Part shown: positions 1 to 6,116 of the stretch, piece after piece
Layout: each line of letters starts with the position of its first letter
How positions within the stretch are numbered: the stretch's first letter is position 1
Assembly: GCA_031254905.1 (NCBI GenBank)
Contig: JAIRTN010000097.1
Coordinates: forward strand, 1-8,523
DNA length: 8,523 nt
Direction of reading: 5' to 3'
Origin: Coriobacteriales bacterium
Lineage (GTDB): Bacteria; Actinomycetota; Coriobacteriia; Coriobacteriales; UBA8131
Notes under the pieces: model-generated
The model's input: the letters and a program-made list of their open reading frames with translations, nothing else
Told to the model about the DNA's origin: nothing
Databases searched by the model: none
Position numbers and translations under genes: made by a program

Positions 1-1
1 G

Positions 2-832
2 GCAACCCTCATTATTTTGTCAATATTTAGAGCTTGGTACGGTGTGGTCAGATCCACTGTCCCGGGAACAATAACCGAGCAAAATTCTAACATTATTACG
101 GAATTCCTCTTGCCATTGTTAATTTTCTCAGTTTTCATTTTTCTGGCATTGAGTTATACGAAAGCCGTGGATGTAGCACTTGCTGTATCATGGACGATTC
201 CCCTGATACTACTTACGCTCGTTTTCCTGCACATGAACAACTTAGCAGGCGCTCATCTCGTTCGGATGACAAATACGGCACTTTCTTTTTGTTTGCAAGC
301 ATTCTTCTACATCCTTTTTGCAAGAGCAGCACAACAAGACGAGAGAAGGGGTGTCTTTTTCTTTGCCTGTTACTTGACGGGAATATCGCTGGGTACGGCA
401 GGTGGAGCATTGCTCTATACGCGGTTTTCAGGTTTTTTGGATAAAGACGGCATACTGTTATTTTTGACAGCCTTAGTGACGATTACCGTCTCGCTCACCA
501 TGATCTTGGCACGCAAAGCGGAATCCTTCGCTACCAGCGGGATCTTCTACCGACTTCATGAGGGACAGCCTGTGAAAACAGATATCCAAATCGACTCCAT
601 GATAGGCGAGACACAACGCGTTTGGGGACACCGGCTCGCAGCAGATCACGGCTTGTCGCATAGAGAGGAAGAGGTGCTGTCCTACTTGTTAATGGGCAGA
701 AATAGACCATATATCCGCGATGCACTCTTCATATCAATAAATACGGTAAACACTCATACGAAAAGCATTTACACAAAATTGAACGTACATTCGCAACAGG
801 AATTAATCGACCTCATGCACAGGCTTCCTTAG
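2..832 (+). CDS. Membrane-bound LuxR-family transcriptional regulator, 5'-truncated by the window edge
   Basis: This is the C-terminal part of a DNA-binding regulator anchored in the membrane. The frame is open to the window edge, so the TTG at 17 is probably not the true start and the N-terminus is missing. Counting residues from that TTG, about five hydrophobic segments lie near 30-46, 52-72, 85-103, 112-133 and 145-164. A short cytoplasmic linker follows, then a GerE/LuxR helix-turn-helix at about 211-268 with the typical LSHREEEVLSYLLMG start and the TVNTHTKSIYTKLNV recognition-helix region. A multi-pass membrane sensor fused to a LuxR HTH is common in Coriobacteriia, where the membrane half resembles part of an MFS-like fold; the ligand is unknown. 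Counted lines give about 42-45% GC, against roughly 60-70% in lines of the adjacent mtnA. It is convergent with mtnA, and the two stop codons overlap by 4 bp. The regulator class is fairly sure; the target genes cannot be told. Confidence 0.88.
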   Translation, partial: ATLIILSIFRAWYGVVRSTVPGTITEQNSNIITEFLLPLLIFSVFIFLALSYTKAVDVALAVSWTIPLILLTLVFLHMNNLAGAHLVRMTNTALSFCLQAFFYILFARAAQQDERRGVFFFACYLTGISLGTAGGALLYTRFSGFLDKDGILLFLTALVTITVSLTMILARKAESFATSGIFYRLHEGQPVKTDIQIDSMIGETQRVWGHRLAADHGLSHREEEVLSYLLMGRNRPYIRDALFISINTVNTHTKSIYTKLNVHSQQELIDLMHRLP

Positions 833-2031
833 AGATTGTCGGGGTTGAATACGCCGGTTTCGGTGATGATGGAAGTGATGAGGCGGGCGGGGGTAACATC
901 GAAGGCGGGATTGTAGACCGTAACCTGCGACGGCGTTGTCTGGAACCACGCGTCGAAGGAATAGGCACCGCCCTTGCGCTCTATCGACATCTGATGCCCG
1001 TCCTTAAAGGCGATTGAACGACTACCGGAGGCGGTAAGCAGGTCGAAGGCCTGAGCCGAGGTCGCGTCATCGGGGACAATGATGCCTGAGGCAGTAAAGC
1101 CTGTAAGTTCGCGAGGGTCGCGCTGCTCAATGGGCACCTGACTGCCGTCGGTAAGCGTTCGGTCGATGGTTGAGGAAGGGGCGCAGACATAGAAGGGTAT
1201 GGCATAGTGCTGCGCCAGCAGCGCCAAGCCTAAAGTGCCAATTTTATTAGCAGTATCGCCGTTTGCGCAGATACGGTCAGCGCCGACAAAGACGGCATCG
1301 ACCCAGCCCTGCGCCATGACACTCGCCGCCATGCTGTCGCTGATAAGCGCGCAGGGCACGCCGACACGCATCAACTCCCAAACGGTCAAGCGGGCACCTT
1401 GGTTAAGTGGGCGAGTTTCGCAGGCCCAAACACCCTCGATTTTATCCCTCTCAAAAGCTGTATAGATGACACCGAGCGCGGTTCCGAACCACGAAGTACC
1501 CAGCGAACCGGCGTTGCAGTGGGTCAGCACGCGGGATCCCGGCGCTATCAGGGGGGCGCCATTCTCGCCGATTGCCCGATTGGTCGCCTCGTCCTCTTTT
1601 GCCATCTGCTGCGCGAACATGACGAGGGCCTGCTTTGCCTCCGCCAGAGAACAGCCCCGGGCAGCTTCCGCATGGGCAAAGGCGCGGGCGCGCTCTGCTC
1701 CCCAAGCGAGGTTGACGGCAGTCGGACGCGCCTCTCCTATGCGCGCGGCCGCCTCATCGACGCCCAAAAGCCACTCCTCCGTCGTCGTCGCGGTTGATTC
1801 GTTCTCGCTCCACAGCGCTATCGCCATCGCCGCGCCGACGCCAAGGGCCGGCGCGCCACGCAGCGCGAGCGTTTTGACGGCAATCTCAACCCCTTCGAGC
1901 GTGCGACAGCAGAGTACGTCGCCGCGCAGGGGCAGGCGCGTCTGGTCGATGAGGTAGACGCCGGCAATGCCGTCGCTCGCGTCCACTTCCCACCAGATGG
2001 TCCGAGGAAGCTGGGAAAAATCAGTTGCCAT
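829..2031 (-). CDS. mtnA: S-methyl-5-thioribose-1-phosphate isomerase (MtnA), with an extra block near the C-terminus
   Basis: MtnA converts methylthioribose-1-phosphate to methylthioribulose-1-phosphate in the methionine salvage pathway, in the cytosol. The family is related to the eIF2B alpha/beta/delta subunits. Visible motifs are LRGAPALGVGAA (57-68), THCNAGSLGT (170-179) with the presumed catalytic Cys172, ETRPLNQGARLT (205-216), GADRICANGD (250-259) with the presumed catalytic Asp252, NKIGT (262-266), IEQRDPRE (301-308) and YNPAFDVTPARLIT (373-386). Cys172 and Asp252 match Cys160 and Asp240 of Bacillus subtilis MtnA with the same offset. At 400 residues it is about 50 longer than the usual 340-355. 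The excess lies at roughly 312-370, between the ERDPRE and NPAFDVTP motifs. The ATG at 2031 has AAGGA 7 nt upstream, and ahcY ends 10 bp before it, so the two are almost certainly co-transcribed. No other salvage gene (mtnB, mtnC, mtnD, mtnK) is in the window. Confidence 0.95.
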   Translation of the reverse strand: MATDFSQLPRTIWWEVDASDGIAGVYLIDQTRLPLRGDVLCCRTLEGVEIAVKTLALRGAPALGVGAAMAIALWSENESTATTTEEWLLGVDEAAARIGEARPTAVNLAWGAERARAFAHAEAARGCSLAEAKQALVMFAQQMAKEDEATNRAIGENGAPLIAPGSRVLTHCNAGSLGTSWFGTALGVIYTAFERDKIEGVWACETRPLNQGARLTVWELMRVGVPCALISDSMAASVMAQGWVDAVFVGADRICANGDTANKIGTLGLALLAQHYAIPFYVCAPSSTIDRTLTDGSQVPIEQRDPRELTGFTASGIIVPDDATSAQAFDLLTASGSRSIAFKDGHQMSIERKGGAYSFDAWFQTTPSQVTVYNPAFDVTPARLITSIITETGVFNPDNL

Positions 2032-2038
2032 AGTTATT

Positions 2039-2043
2039 TCCTT
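2039..2043 (-). promoter_or_regulatory. mtnA ribosome binding site
   Basis: On the - strand, AAGGA ends 7 nt before the mtnA ATG and overlaps the last codon position of ahcY (TAA). It supports the start at 2031 and suggests coupled translation of ahcY and mtnA. Confidence 0.7.
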
Positions 2044-3301
2044 AGGTCGTACCGTGTTTCCACGAGTTCAAATACTCCTCCTGCTCCGACGTCAACGCGT
2101 CGATGCTCACGTTGAGAGAGTGGAGTTTGAGGCGCGCTATGTTTTCGTCTATCGAGTTGGGGACACGATAGACGCCCGGCGACATCTGCGCTGAGTAGTG
2201 CGCGAGATACTCGGCGGTCAGCGCCTGATTGGCAAAACTCATATCCATGACTTCGGCGGGATGACCTTCCGCGGCGGAGAGGTTGATGAGGCGACCTTCC
2301 GCCAGCAGGATAATCTTGCGGCCATCGGCCAGACGGTATTCTTTGACCAGAGGCTTCAGCTCGCGCTTATCCGTCGCATTTTCTTCAAGCCACGGGATGT
2401 CGATTTCCGAGTTAAAATGGCCGGAATTGCAGATGATGGCACCGCTTTTGAGCACCGCGAAGGCCGCAGAGCCGATAACATTGAGATTGCCGGTGACTGT
2501 CACCCAGATATCACAGTGTCGGGCGGCATCAACGGCGGGCATGACCCGATAGCCGTCCATGTATGCCTCAAGCGCCTTGAAGGGGTCAACTTCGCAAATG
2601 ATGACCTGCATGCCCATGCCTGCCGCGCGCATGGCGATACCGCGGCCGCACCAGCCGTAGCCGCTGATTACGAGGGTACGACCTGCGAGCAGGCGATTGG
2701 TCGCGCGGACGATGCCATCGAGGGTCGACTGGCCCGTGCCGTAGCGGTTGTCGTAGAAATGCTTGGTCTTGGCGTCGTTGACCGCGATGATGGGATAGCG
2801 CAGCGCGCCGTCTTTTGCCATGGCGGAAAGCCTGACGACGCCGGTCGTGGTTTCCTCGGTGCCGCCGAGTATGCCCTCGATGACCTCGGGGCGCTTGTCG
2901 TGTATGCGCCCAACGACGTCCGCGCCGTCGTCCATCGTAATATGTGGCTGATGGTCAATTGCGCGGTCGATGTGCTTATAGTAGGTCGCCGTGTCCTCCC
3001 CCTTGATGGCGTAGGTGCGCACGCCATAATGCTGCAGGAGCGCCGCGGCCGTGTCATCTTGTGTCGAAAGCGGATTGGACGCGCACAACACCACATCGGC
3101 GCCGCCCGCGACAAGCGCGCGCATGAGGTTTGCCGTTTCGGTCGTCACGTGTAGGCAGGCAGATACGCGCAATCCCTCAAAGGGGCGCTCGCGCCTAAAA
3201 CGTTCGCGTATATTCGCGAGTACCGGCATGTCGAGGTCGGCCCACTCGATTCGAGCGCGCCCGGCATTTGCCAACGTAATGTCCTTGATGTGGTACGGCA
3301 T
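2042..3301 (-). CDS. ahcY: S-adenosylhomocysteine hydrolase (adenosylhomocysteinase), short form
   Basis: This NAD-dependent cytosolic enzyme splits S-adenosylhomocysteine into adenosine and homocysteine, relieving product inhibition of methyltransferases. Substrate-domain motifs are CLHVTTETANL (49-59), MDDGADVV (123-130), TEETTTGV (148-155) and the VNDAKTKHFYDNRYG stretch (174-188), in which Lys180 and Asp184 correspond to human Lys186 and Asp190. The Rossmann NAD site is GYGWCGRG (214-221). Later motifs are CNSGHFNSEID (291-301), LLAEGRLINL (332-341) and GHPAEVMDMSF (346-356). At 419 residues it ends at SWKHGTT, without the C-terminal Lys/Tyr-containing tail of human and many bacterial enzymes. 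This matches the short archaeal/Thermotoga-type branch, some archaeal members of which prefer S-inosylhomocysteine. The ATG at 3301 has a strong GGAGGAG site. The gene is followed 10 bp later by mtnA and preceded by a repeat-filled spacer after icd. Family assignment is essentially certain; nucleoside preference is not shown by the sequence. Confidence 0.97.
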   Translation of the reverse strand: MPYHIKDITLANAGRARIEWADLDMPVLANIRERFRRERPFEGLRVSACLHVTTETANLMRALVAGGADVVLCASNPLSTQDDTAAALLQHYGVRTYAIKGEDTATYYKHIDRAIDHQPHITMDDGADVVGRIHDKRPEVIEGILGGTEETTTGVVRLSAMAKDGALRYPIIAVNDAKTKHFYDNRYGTGQSTLDGIVRATNRLLAGRTLVISGYGWCGRGIAMRAAGMGMQVIICEVDPFKALEAYMDGYRVMPAVDAARHCDIWVTVTGNLNVIGSAAFAVLKSGAIICNSGHFNSEIDIPWLEENATDKRELKPLVKEYRLADGRKIILLAEGRLINLSAAEGHPAEVMDMSFANQALTAEYLAHYSAQMSPGVYRVPNSIDENIARLKLHSLNVSIDALTSEQEEYLNSWKHGTT

Positions 3302-3304
3302 GGT

Positions 3305-3311
3305 CTCCTCC
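3305..3311 (-). promoter_or_regulatory. Strong ribosome binding site of ahcY
   Basis: The - strand reads GGAGGAG, then ACC, then ATG, so the GGAGG core is 5 nt from the start. It fixes the ahcY start at 3301 and marks the end of the purine-rich repeat spacer, which itself contains several weaker GGAAG-like sites. Confidence 0.8.
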
Positions 3312-3318
3312 AGAAACG

Positions 3319-3479
3319 ACGAAATCTTTCCTTGCTTTTTCTCGTAAGCCTGTGTGTAAGCTTTCTCGAAAGCCTTCCCTTGCTCTTTTCCCGCAAATCT
3401 TCCCGCAAATCCTTGCTTTTCCGTAAATCTTTCCGTAAATCTTCCCGCAGGTTTTCCGCAAATCTCCCCGAAAAACCTT
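3319..3479. repeat. 12-bp degenerate tandem repeat filling the icd-ahcY spacer
   Basis: The 189-bp spacer between the icd stop and the ahcY ribosome binding site is almost entirely made of a 12-bp unit, + strand consensus CCGCAAATCTTC. The clearest copies start at 3391, 3403, 3421, 3433, 3456 and 3468 (CCGCAAATCTTC, CCGCAAATCCTT, CCGTAAATCTTT, CCGTAAATCTTC, CCGCAAATCTCC, CCGAAAAACCTT). More diverged copies start at 3342, 3354 and 3366 (TCGTAAGCCTGT, GTGTAAGCTTTC, TCGAAAGCCTTC). Pieces with CTTGCTTTT interrupt the array near 3330, 3379 and 3412, giving a weak higher-order pattern. The transcribed (-) strand is purine-rich. A small GCTTTC/GAAAGC inverted repeat lies at 3360-3373. No intrinsic terminator or convincing promoter is visible. 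The function is unknown; the repeat may have grown by slippage and may affect transcription or ahcY translation. Confidence 0.8.
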
Positions 3480-3490
3480 CTTCTTCTATA

Positions 3491-4717
3491 CTACCCCGCA
3501 ATCCGCTGCGCAATCTCCAAAAGAAAGGTTTTTGTATCGACTTTCCTTTTTTGCGGCAGCGCCGAAAGCGCGTAGAGGTCGCCTGTCATGGTTCCGCTTT
3601 CGATGGTCGCAAGCGCCGCGTCCTCAAGTTTGCCGGCAAACTGGACAAGTTCGGGCAGGCCGTCGAGTTCCGCACGCTTTTTCAGCGCACCCGTCCAAGC
3701 AAACAGCGTCGCGACAGAGTTCGTCGAAGTCTCCTCCCCCGCCAAATGCCGGTAATAATGGCGCTGCACGGTACCATGTGCCGCCTCAAACTCGTAGTAA
3801 CCTTGGGGCGAAACAAGAACCGAGGTCATCATCGCAAGAGAGCCAAACGCCGTTGCCACCATATCACTCATAACATCGCCGTCGTAGTTCCTGCAGGCCC
3901 AAATAATGCCGCCCGTCGAACGAATAACCCGGGCAACCGCGTCGTCGATAAGCGTATAAAAATACTCGATGCCAGCTTCAGAAAAACGTTGGTGATAATG
4001 ACTACTATACACCTCGTCGAAAACGTCCCGGAAGCGCCGGTCGTAGGTCTTAGAAATCGTATCCTTCGTCCCAAACCACAAATCCTGCCCACTATCGAGC
4101 GCAAACATCATGCAGGCATGGGCAAAAGAAGCGATGGACTCGTCGGTGTTATGGATGCCCTGAATGATGCCCGTGCCGTTGCCTTCATTAAAATTGTGGA
4201 CAAGGACGCGCCGCTCCTCACCCGTAGGCGTCGTGGCCACAAGTTCAACTTTCGCGCCAGCTAGTTCATCGGCGATTCTCATCTCAGCATTGCGATAGAT
4301 GTCTCCGTAGGCATGGCGGGCGATGGTGATGGGCTTTTTCCACGCCGTGATGAAGGGGGTGATGCCCGCCGCAAGTATGGGCGCACGAAAGACCGTGCCG
4401 TCGAGGCGGGCCCGAATCGTGGCATTGGGCGAGGCGTACATCCGACTGAGCCCGTACTCCTCCACACGTTCCGCATTTGGGGTTATCGTGGCACACTTTA
4501 CGCCCACGCCGAAGCGCTTTATCGCCTCCGCGGCGTCGACGGTGACTTGGTCGTGCGTGCGCTCGCGCTCCTTGAGGCCCAAATCGAAGTACGCGGTTTT
4601 GAGTTCGACGAAGGGCTCTATCAGTATCTCTTTGACCCACGCCCAGATGATGCGCGTCATTTCGTCCCCGTCGAGTTCGACGAGGGGTGTGGTCATCCTG
4701 ATTTTATTCGACATCAT
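3491..4717 (-). CDS. icd: NADP-dependent isocitrate dehydrogenase, eukaryotic-type homodimer
   Basis: This enzyme oxidatively decarboxylates isocitrate to 2-oxoglutarate and makes NADPH in the cytosol. It belongs to the branch containing human IDH1, not the Escherichia coli Icd branch. Matching motifs are DGDEMTRIIW (16-25), DQVTVDAAEAIKRFGVGVKC (56-75), SPNATIRARLDGTVFR (96-111), RHAYGDIYR (134-142), LIDDAVA (256-262), WACRNYDGDVMSD (273-285), EAAHGTVQRH (311-320) and ETSTN (329-333). Isocitrate ligands Ser96, Arg102, Arg111, Arg134 (human Arg132) and Tyr141, and the metal-binding Asp281 and Asp285, are all present. Arg319-His320 occupies the position that selects NADP in human IDH1. The length of 408 is normal. 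Two ATGs are adjacent: GGAAAGGG is only 2 nt from the first but 5 nt from the second (4714), so the protein may start one residue later. It lies 42 bp after the HEAT-like gene, downstream of leuC/leuD-like hydratase genes. Confidence 0.96.
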   Translation of the reverse strand: MMSNKIRMTTPLVELDGDEMTRIIWAWVKEILIEPFVELKTAYFDLGLKERERTHDQVTVDAAEAIKRFGVGVKCATITPNAERVEEYGLSRMYASPNATIRARLDGTVFRAPILAAGITPFITAWKKPITIARHAYGDIYRNAEMRIADELAGAKVELVATTPTGEERRVLVHNFNEGNGTGIIQGIHNTDESIASFAHACMMFALDSGQDLWFGTKDTISKTYDRRFRDVFDEVYSSHYHQRFSEAGIEYFYTLIDDAVARVIRSTGGIIWACRNYDGDVMSDMVATAFGSLAMMTSVLVSPQGYYEFEAAHGTVQRHYYRHLAGEETSTNSVATLFAWTGALKKRAELDGLPELVQFAGKLEDAALATIESGTMTGDLYALSALPQKRKVDTKTFLLEIAQRIAG

Positions 4718-4719
4718 TA

Positions 4720-4727
4720 CCCTTTCC
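4720..4727 (-). promoter_or_regulatory. icd ribosome binding site, favouring the second ATG
   Basis: The - strand reads GGAAAGGG, then TA, then ATG ATG. Spacing to the first ATG (4717) is 2 nt, too tight for good initiation, while spacing to the second (4714) is 5 nt. The start may therefore be 4714; only one Met is affected. Confidence 0.5.
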
Positions 4728-4759
4728 GCGGGTGCCGTTGCCCTGAAGGCACCCCGGCA

Positions 4760-5542
4760 CTATTTCTTCCCACAAAGCTCGATAATCTGAAGCGCGCGGC
4801 GTTTGAGCGCTCCTCTGGCGTTCGCCGCGTCGAAGCCCATGCGGCTTGCGAGCGAGGAACGCACGTCTTTGCCGATGTTTCCGGAGGCGAAACTGATGAC
4901 CGAGATAAGCATGTCTTGGAACTCGGGGTCCCCATGATAGCACTGGATTGCCTCGTCGAGCAGGGGCCATACCCGCGTGGAACGCTCGGCGTCCAGCGAG
5001 CCGTAGGCGCAGAGGAAGCGAACCGCGGCGAGGCGAACGACGCCGGACTCCTCGTCGTACAGCGAGCCCTCCGCGCCGATGAGCGCGTCGTCGCAGGCCT
5101 CCGGGTTGTACGAGACAATGCGCGTGAGAACCTCGAGGCTCTCCCAGCGCGTCTGCGCCTCGGGGCGATGGAGGGCATCGACGATGTGCGGGATATGGGC
5201 AACCAAGACCTCAGGCGCGCTTTCGGACACAACGCCGATGGCCGCCGCACTAAACTGGCGGATGCGGCGCGCCTCCGTCGAGAGATTCTCGATGAGCGCC
5301 ATGAGGACGGAGGGGTTTCCTATTGCCTGCTCGGCAACCGCGGTGCGGTCAGCCGAGGGGTCGAAGACGATGCGCGTGGTGTCGGCGGCAGGTTTGCCCT
5401 TTGCCTTTGATGAAGGCTTGGGTTTTGCCGGCGCTTTTGCGGGGGCGGGAGGCTTGGGGGACGCGGGCTTGGCGGGAACGGCGACGACTGGGGGGACGGC
5501 GGATGCGGCGGACACGGCAACCTCTTTTTTGCTGGCAGCCAT
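4760..5542 (-). CDS. HEAT-like helical-repeat protein with Ala/Pro/Lys-rich N-terminus, function unknown
   Basis: I do not recognise a characterised family. The 260-residue product has two parts. Residues 1 to about 55 are low-complexity and rich in Ala, Pro and Lys (for example PAKPASPKPPAPAKAPAKPK, 23-42), resembling the basic disordered tails of histone-H1-like or scaffold proteins. Residues of about 68-258 form successive amphipathic helix pairs, near 76-107, 111-145, 149-182, 186-220 and 223-258, in the style of HEAT/ARM repeats. These repeats usually mediate protein-protein contacts. There is no signal peptide, membrane segment or catalytic motif. Only 2 bp separate its ATG from the leuD-like stop, and GGAG in the last codons of that gene lies 5 nt before the ATG, so translation is probably coupled. 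Icd follows 42 bp later. Its position between the hydratase and Icd suggests a partner or assembly role for these enzymes, but a shared promoter alone could explain the layout. The reading frame is sure; the fold is a sequence-pattern inference. Confidence 0.8.
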   Translation of the reverse strand: MAASKKEVAVSAASAVPPVVAVPAKPASPKPPAPAKAPAKPKPSSKAKGKPAADTTRIVFDPSADRTAVAEQAIGNPSVLMALIENLSTEARRIRQFSAAAIGVVSESAPEVLVAHIPHIVDALHRPEAQTRWESLEVLTRIVSYNPEACDDALIGAEGSLYDEESGVVRLAAVRFLCAYGSLDAERSTRVWPLLDEAIQCYHGDPEFQDMLISVISFASGNIGKDVRSSLASRMGFDAANARGALKRRALQIIELCGKK

Positions 5543-5544
5543 CT

Positions 5545-6072
5545 TTACTCCAATACGAAGGTGCCGTGCGTGCGGAAATGCGCCGCAAGCCCACCCTCAG
5601 AGAGAAGTTTCGCCATAACCGATGGCAACGGGGAAAAGGAAATCTCCTCTCCCGTCGTCCGATTCTTCACAATCCCGCCTTCCAAATCAATTTCTAAGAA
5701 GTCGCCTTCGTTAATGCGGCTCGTGTCGCACTCGACAAGAGGCAAACCCGTGTTTATCGCGTTGCGATAGAAGATGCGGGCGAAACTCTTTGCGATTACC
5801 GCCTTGGTATTTGAGTGGATAAGGACGAGCGGGGCCTGCTCGCGCGACGAACCGCAGCCGAAATTCGTGCCCGCCACGAGGATGCCTCCCTCAGGAGAAA
5901 CGCGCTCATAATAATGCGGGTCGAGTTCCTCCATGGCGTGTTTCGCCATCTCGTTCATGTCGTTTGATTTGAACTTGTATTTGCCGCTGATGACGTAGTC
6001 GGTGTTGATATCATCGCCGAATGTATATGCCTTCGCCTGTATCGTCGCCTGTGGTGTCTCCTGTATTGTCAT
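5545..6072 (-). CDS. leuD: Small subunit of a LeuD/homoaconitase-family hydro-lyase (possible split aconitase)
   Basis: This is the small swivel-domain subunit that pairs with the Fe-S large subunit encoded just upstream. Together they move a hydroxyl between adjacent carbons of a malate- or citrate-like acid. Family motifs are [15 protein letters not shown] (18-32), [17 protein letters not shown] (66-82), [20 protein letters not shown] (94-113) and EIDLEGG (127-133). At 175 residues it has the normal length of the archaeal-type small subunit. The specificity loop after GKY reads YKFK (32-35), where archaeal homoaconitases have YLRT and isopropylmalate isomerases usually YLV-type residues. 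The substrate may therefore be neither isopropylmalate nor homoaconitate. With Icd downstream and no leuA or leuB in view, citrate/isocitrate is a reasonable guess. The start at 6072 has only a weak site (GTGAG about 8 nt upstream) and lies 44 bp after the large-subunit stop. The family is certain; the leuD name is provisional. Confidence 0.9.
   Translation of the reverse strand: MTIQETPQATIQAKAYTFGDDINTDYVISGKYKFKSNDMNEMAKHAMEELDPHYYERVSPEGGILVAGTNFGCGSSREQAPLVLIHSNTKAVIAKSFARIFYRNAINTGLPLVECDTSRINEGDFLEIDLEGGIVKNRTTGEEISFSPLPSVMAKLLSEGGLAAHFRTHGTFVLE
5548..5551 (-). promoter_or_regulatory. Ribosome binding site of the HEAT-like gene inside the leuD end
   Basis: The - strand GGAG spans the last leuD codons, followed by TAAAG and the ATG at 5542. 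The 5-nt spacing is ideal, and overlap with the leuD terminus points to translational coupling. Confidence 0.65.
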
Positions 6073-6116
6073 GCCGTTCTCACTGAACCTTTCGTAGTAT
6101 CCGGTGCCTGAGTTTC

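Noticed and set aside
2198..3154. A 318-codon + strand open frame
   Set aside because: It is entirely antisense to ahcY, which has complete family motifs. It is a high-GC shadow frame.
3319..3479. CRISPR-like array
   Set aside because: The 12-bp units are contiguous, without unique spacers, and degenerate. No cas genes are present. It is a plain tandem repeat.
3302..3490. SAH riboswitch upstream of ahcY
   Set aside because: The spacer is a simple 12-bp repeat. I could not find the conserved GC-rich core or pseudoknot pairing of the SAH riboswitch.
3145..3513. A - strand open frame of about 122 codons with an LRED/LRKD-rich repetitive product across the icd-ahcY spacer
   Set aside because: The 12-bp repeat is a multiple of three and lacks stops, so several frames stay open. 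This one begins inside icd, has no convincing ribosome site and runs far into ahcY in another frame. It is best explained by the DNA repeat.
3290..4264. A 324-codon + strand open frame across the repeat spacer and icd
   Set aside because: It is antisense to a clear isocitrate dehydrogenase and its product is Arg/Lys-rich without family motifs. It is a shadow frame.
4313..5410. A 365-codon + strand open frame
   Set aside because: It lies antisense over icd, the HEAT-like gene and their junction in GC-rich DNA. The product has no recognisable motif, while both - strand genes are well supported.
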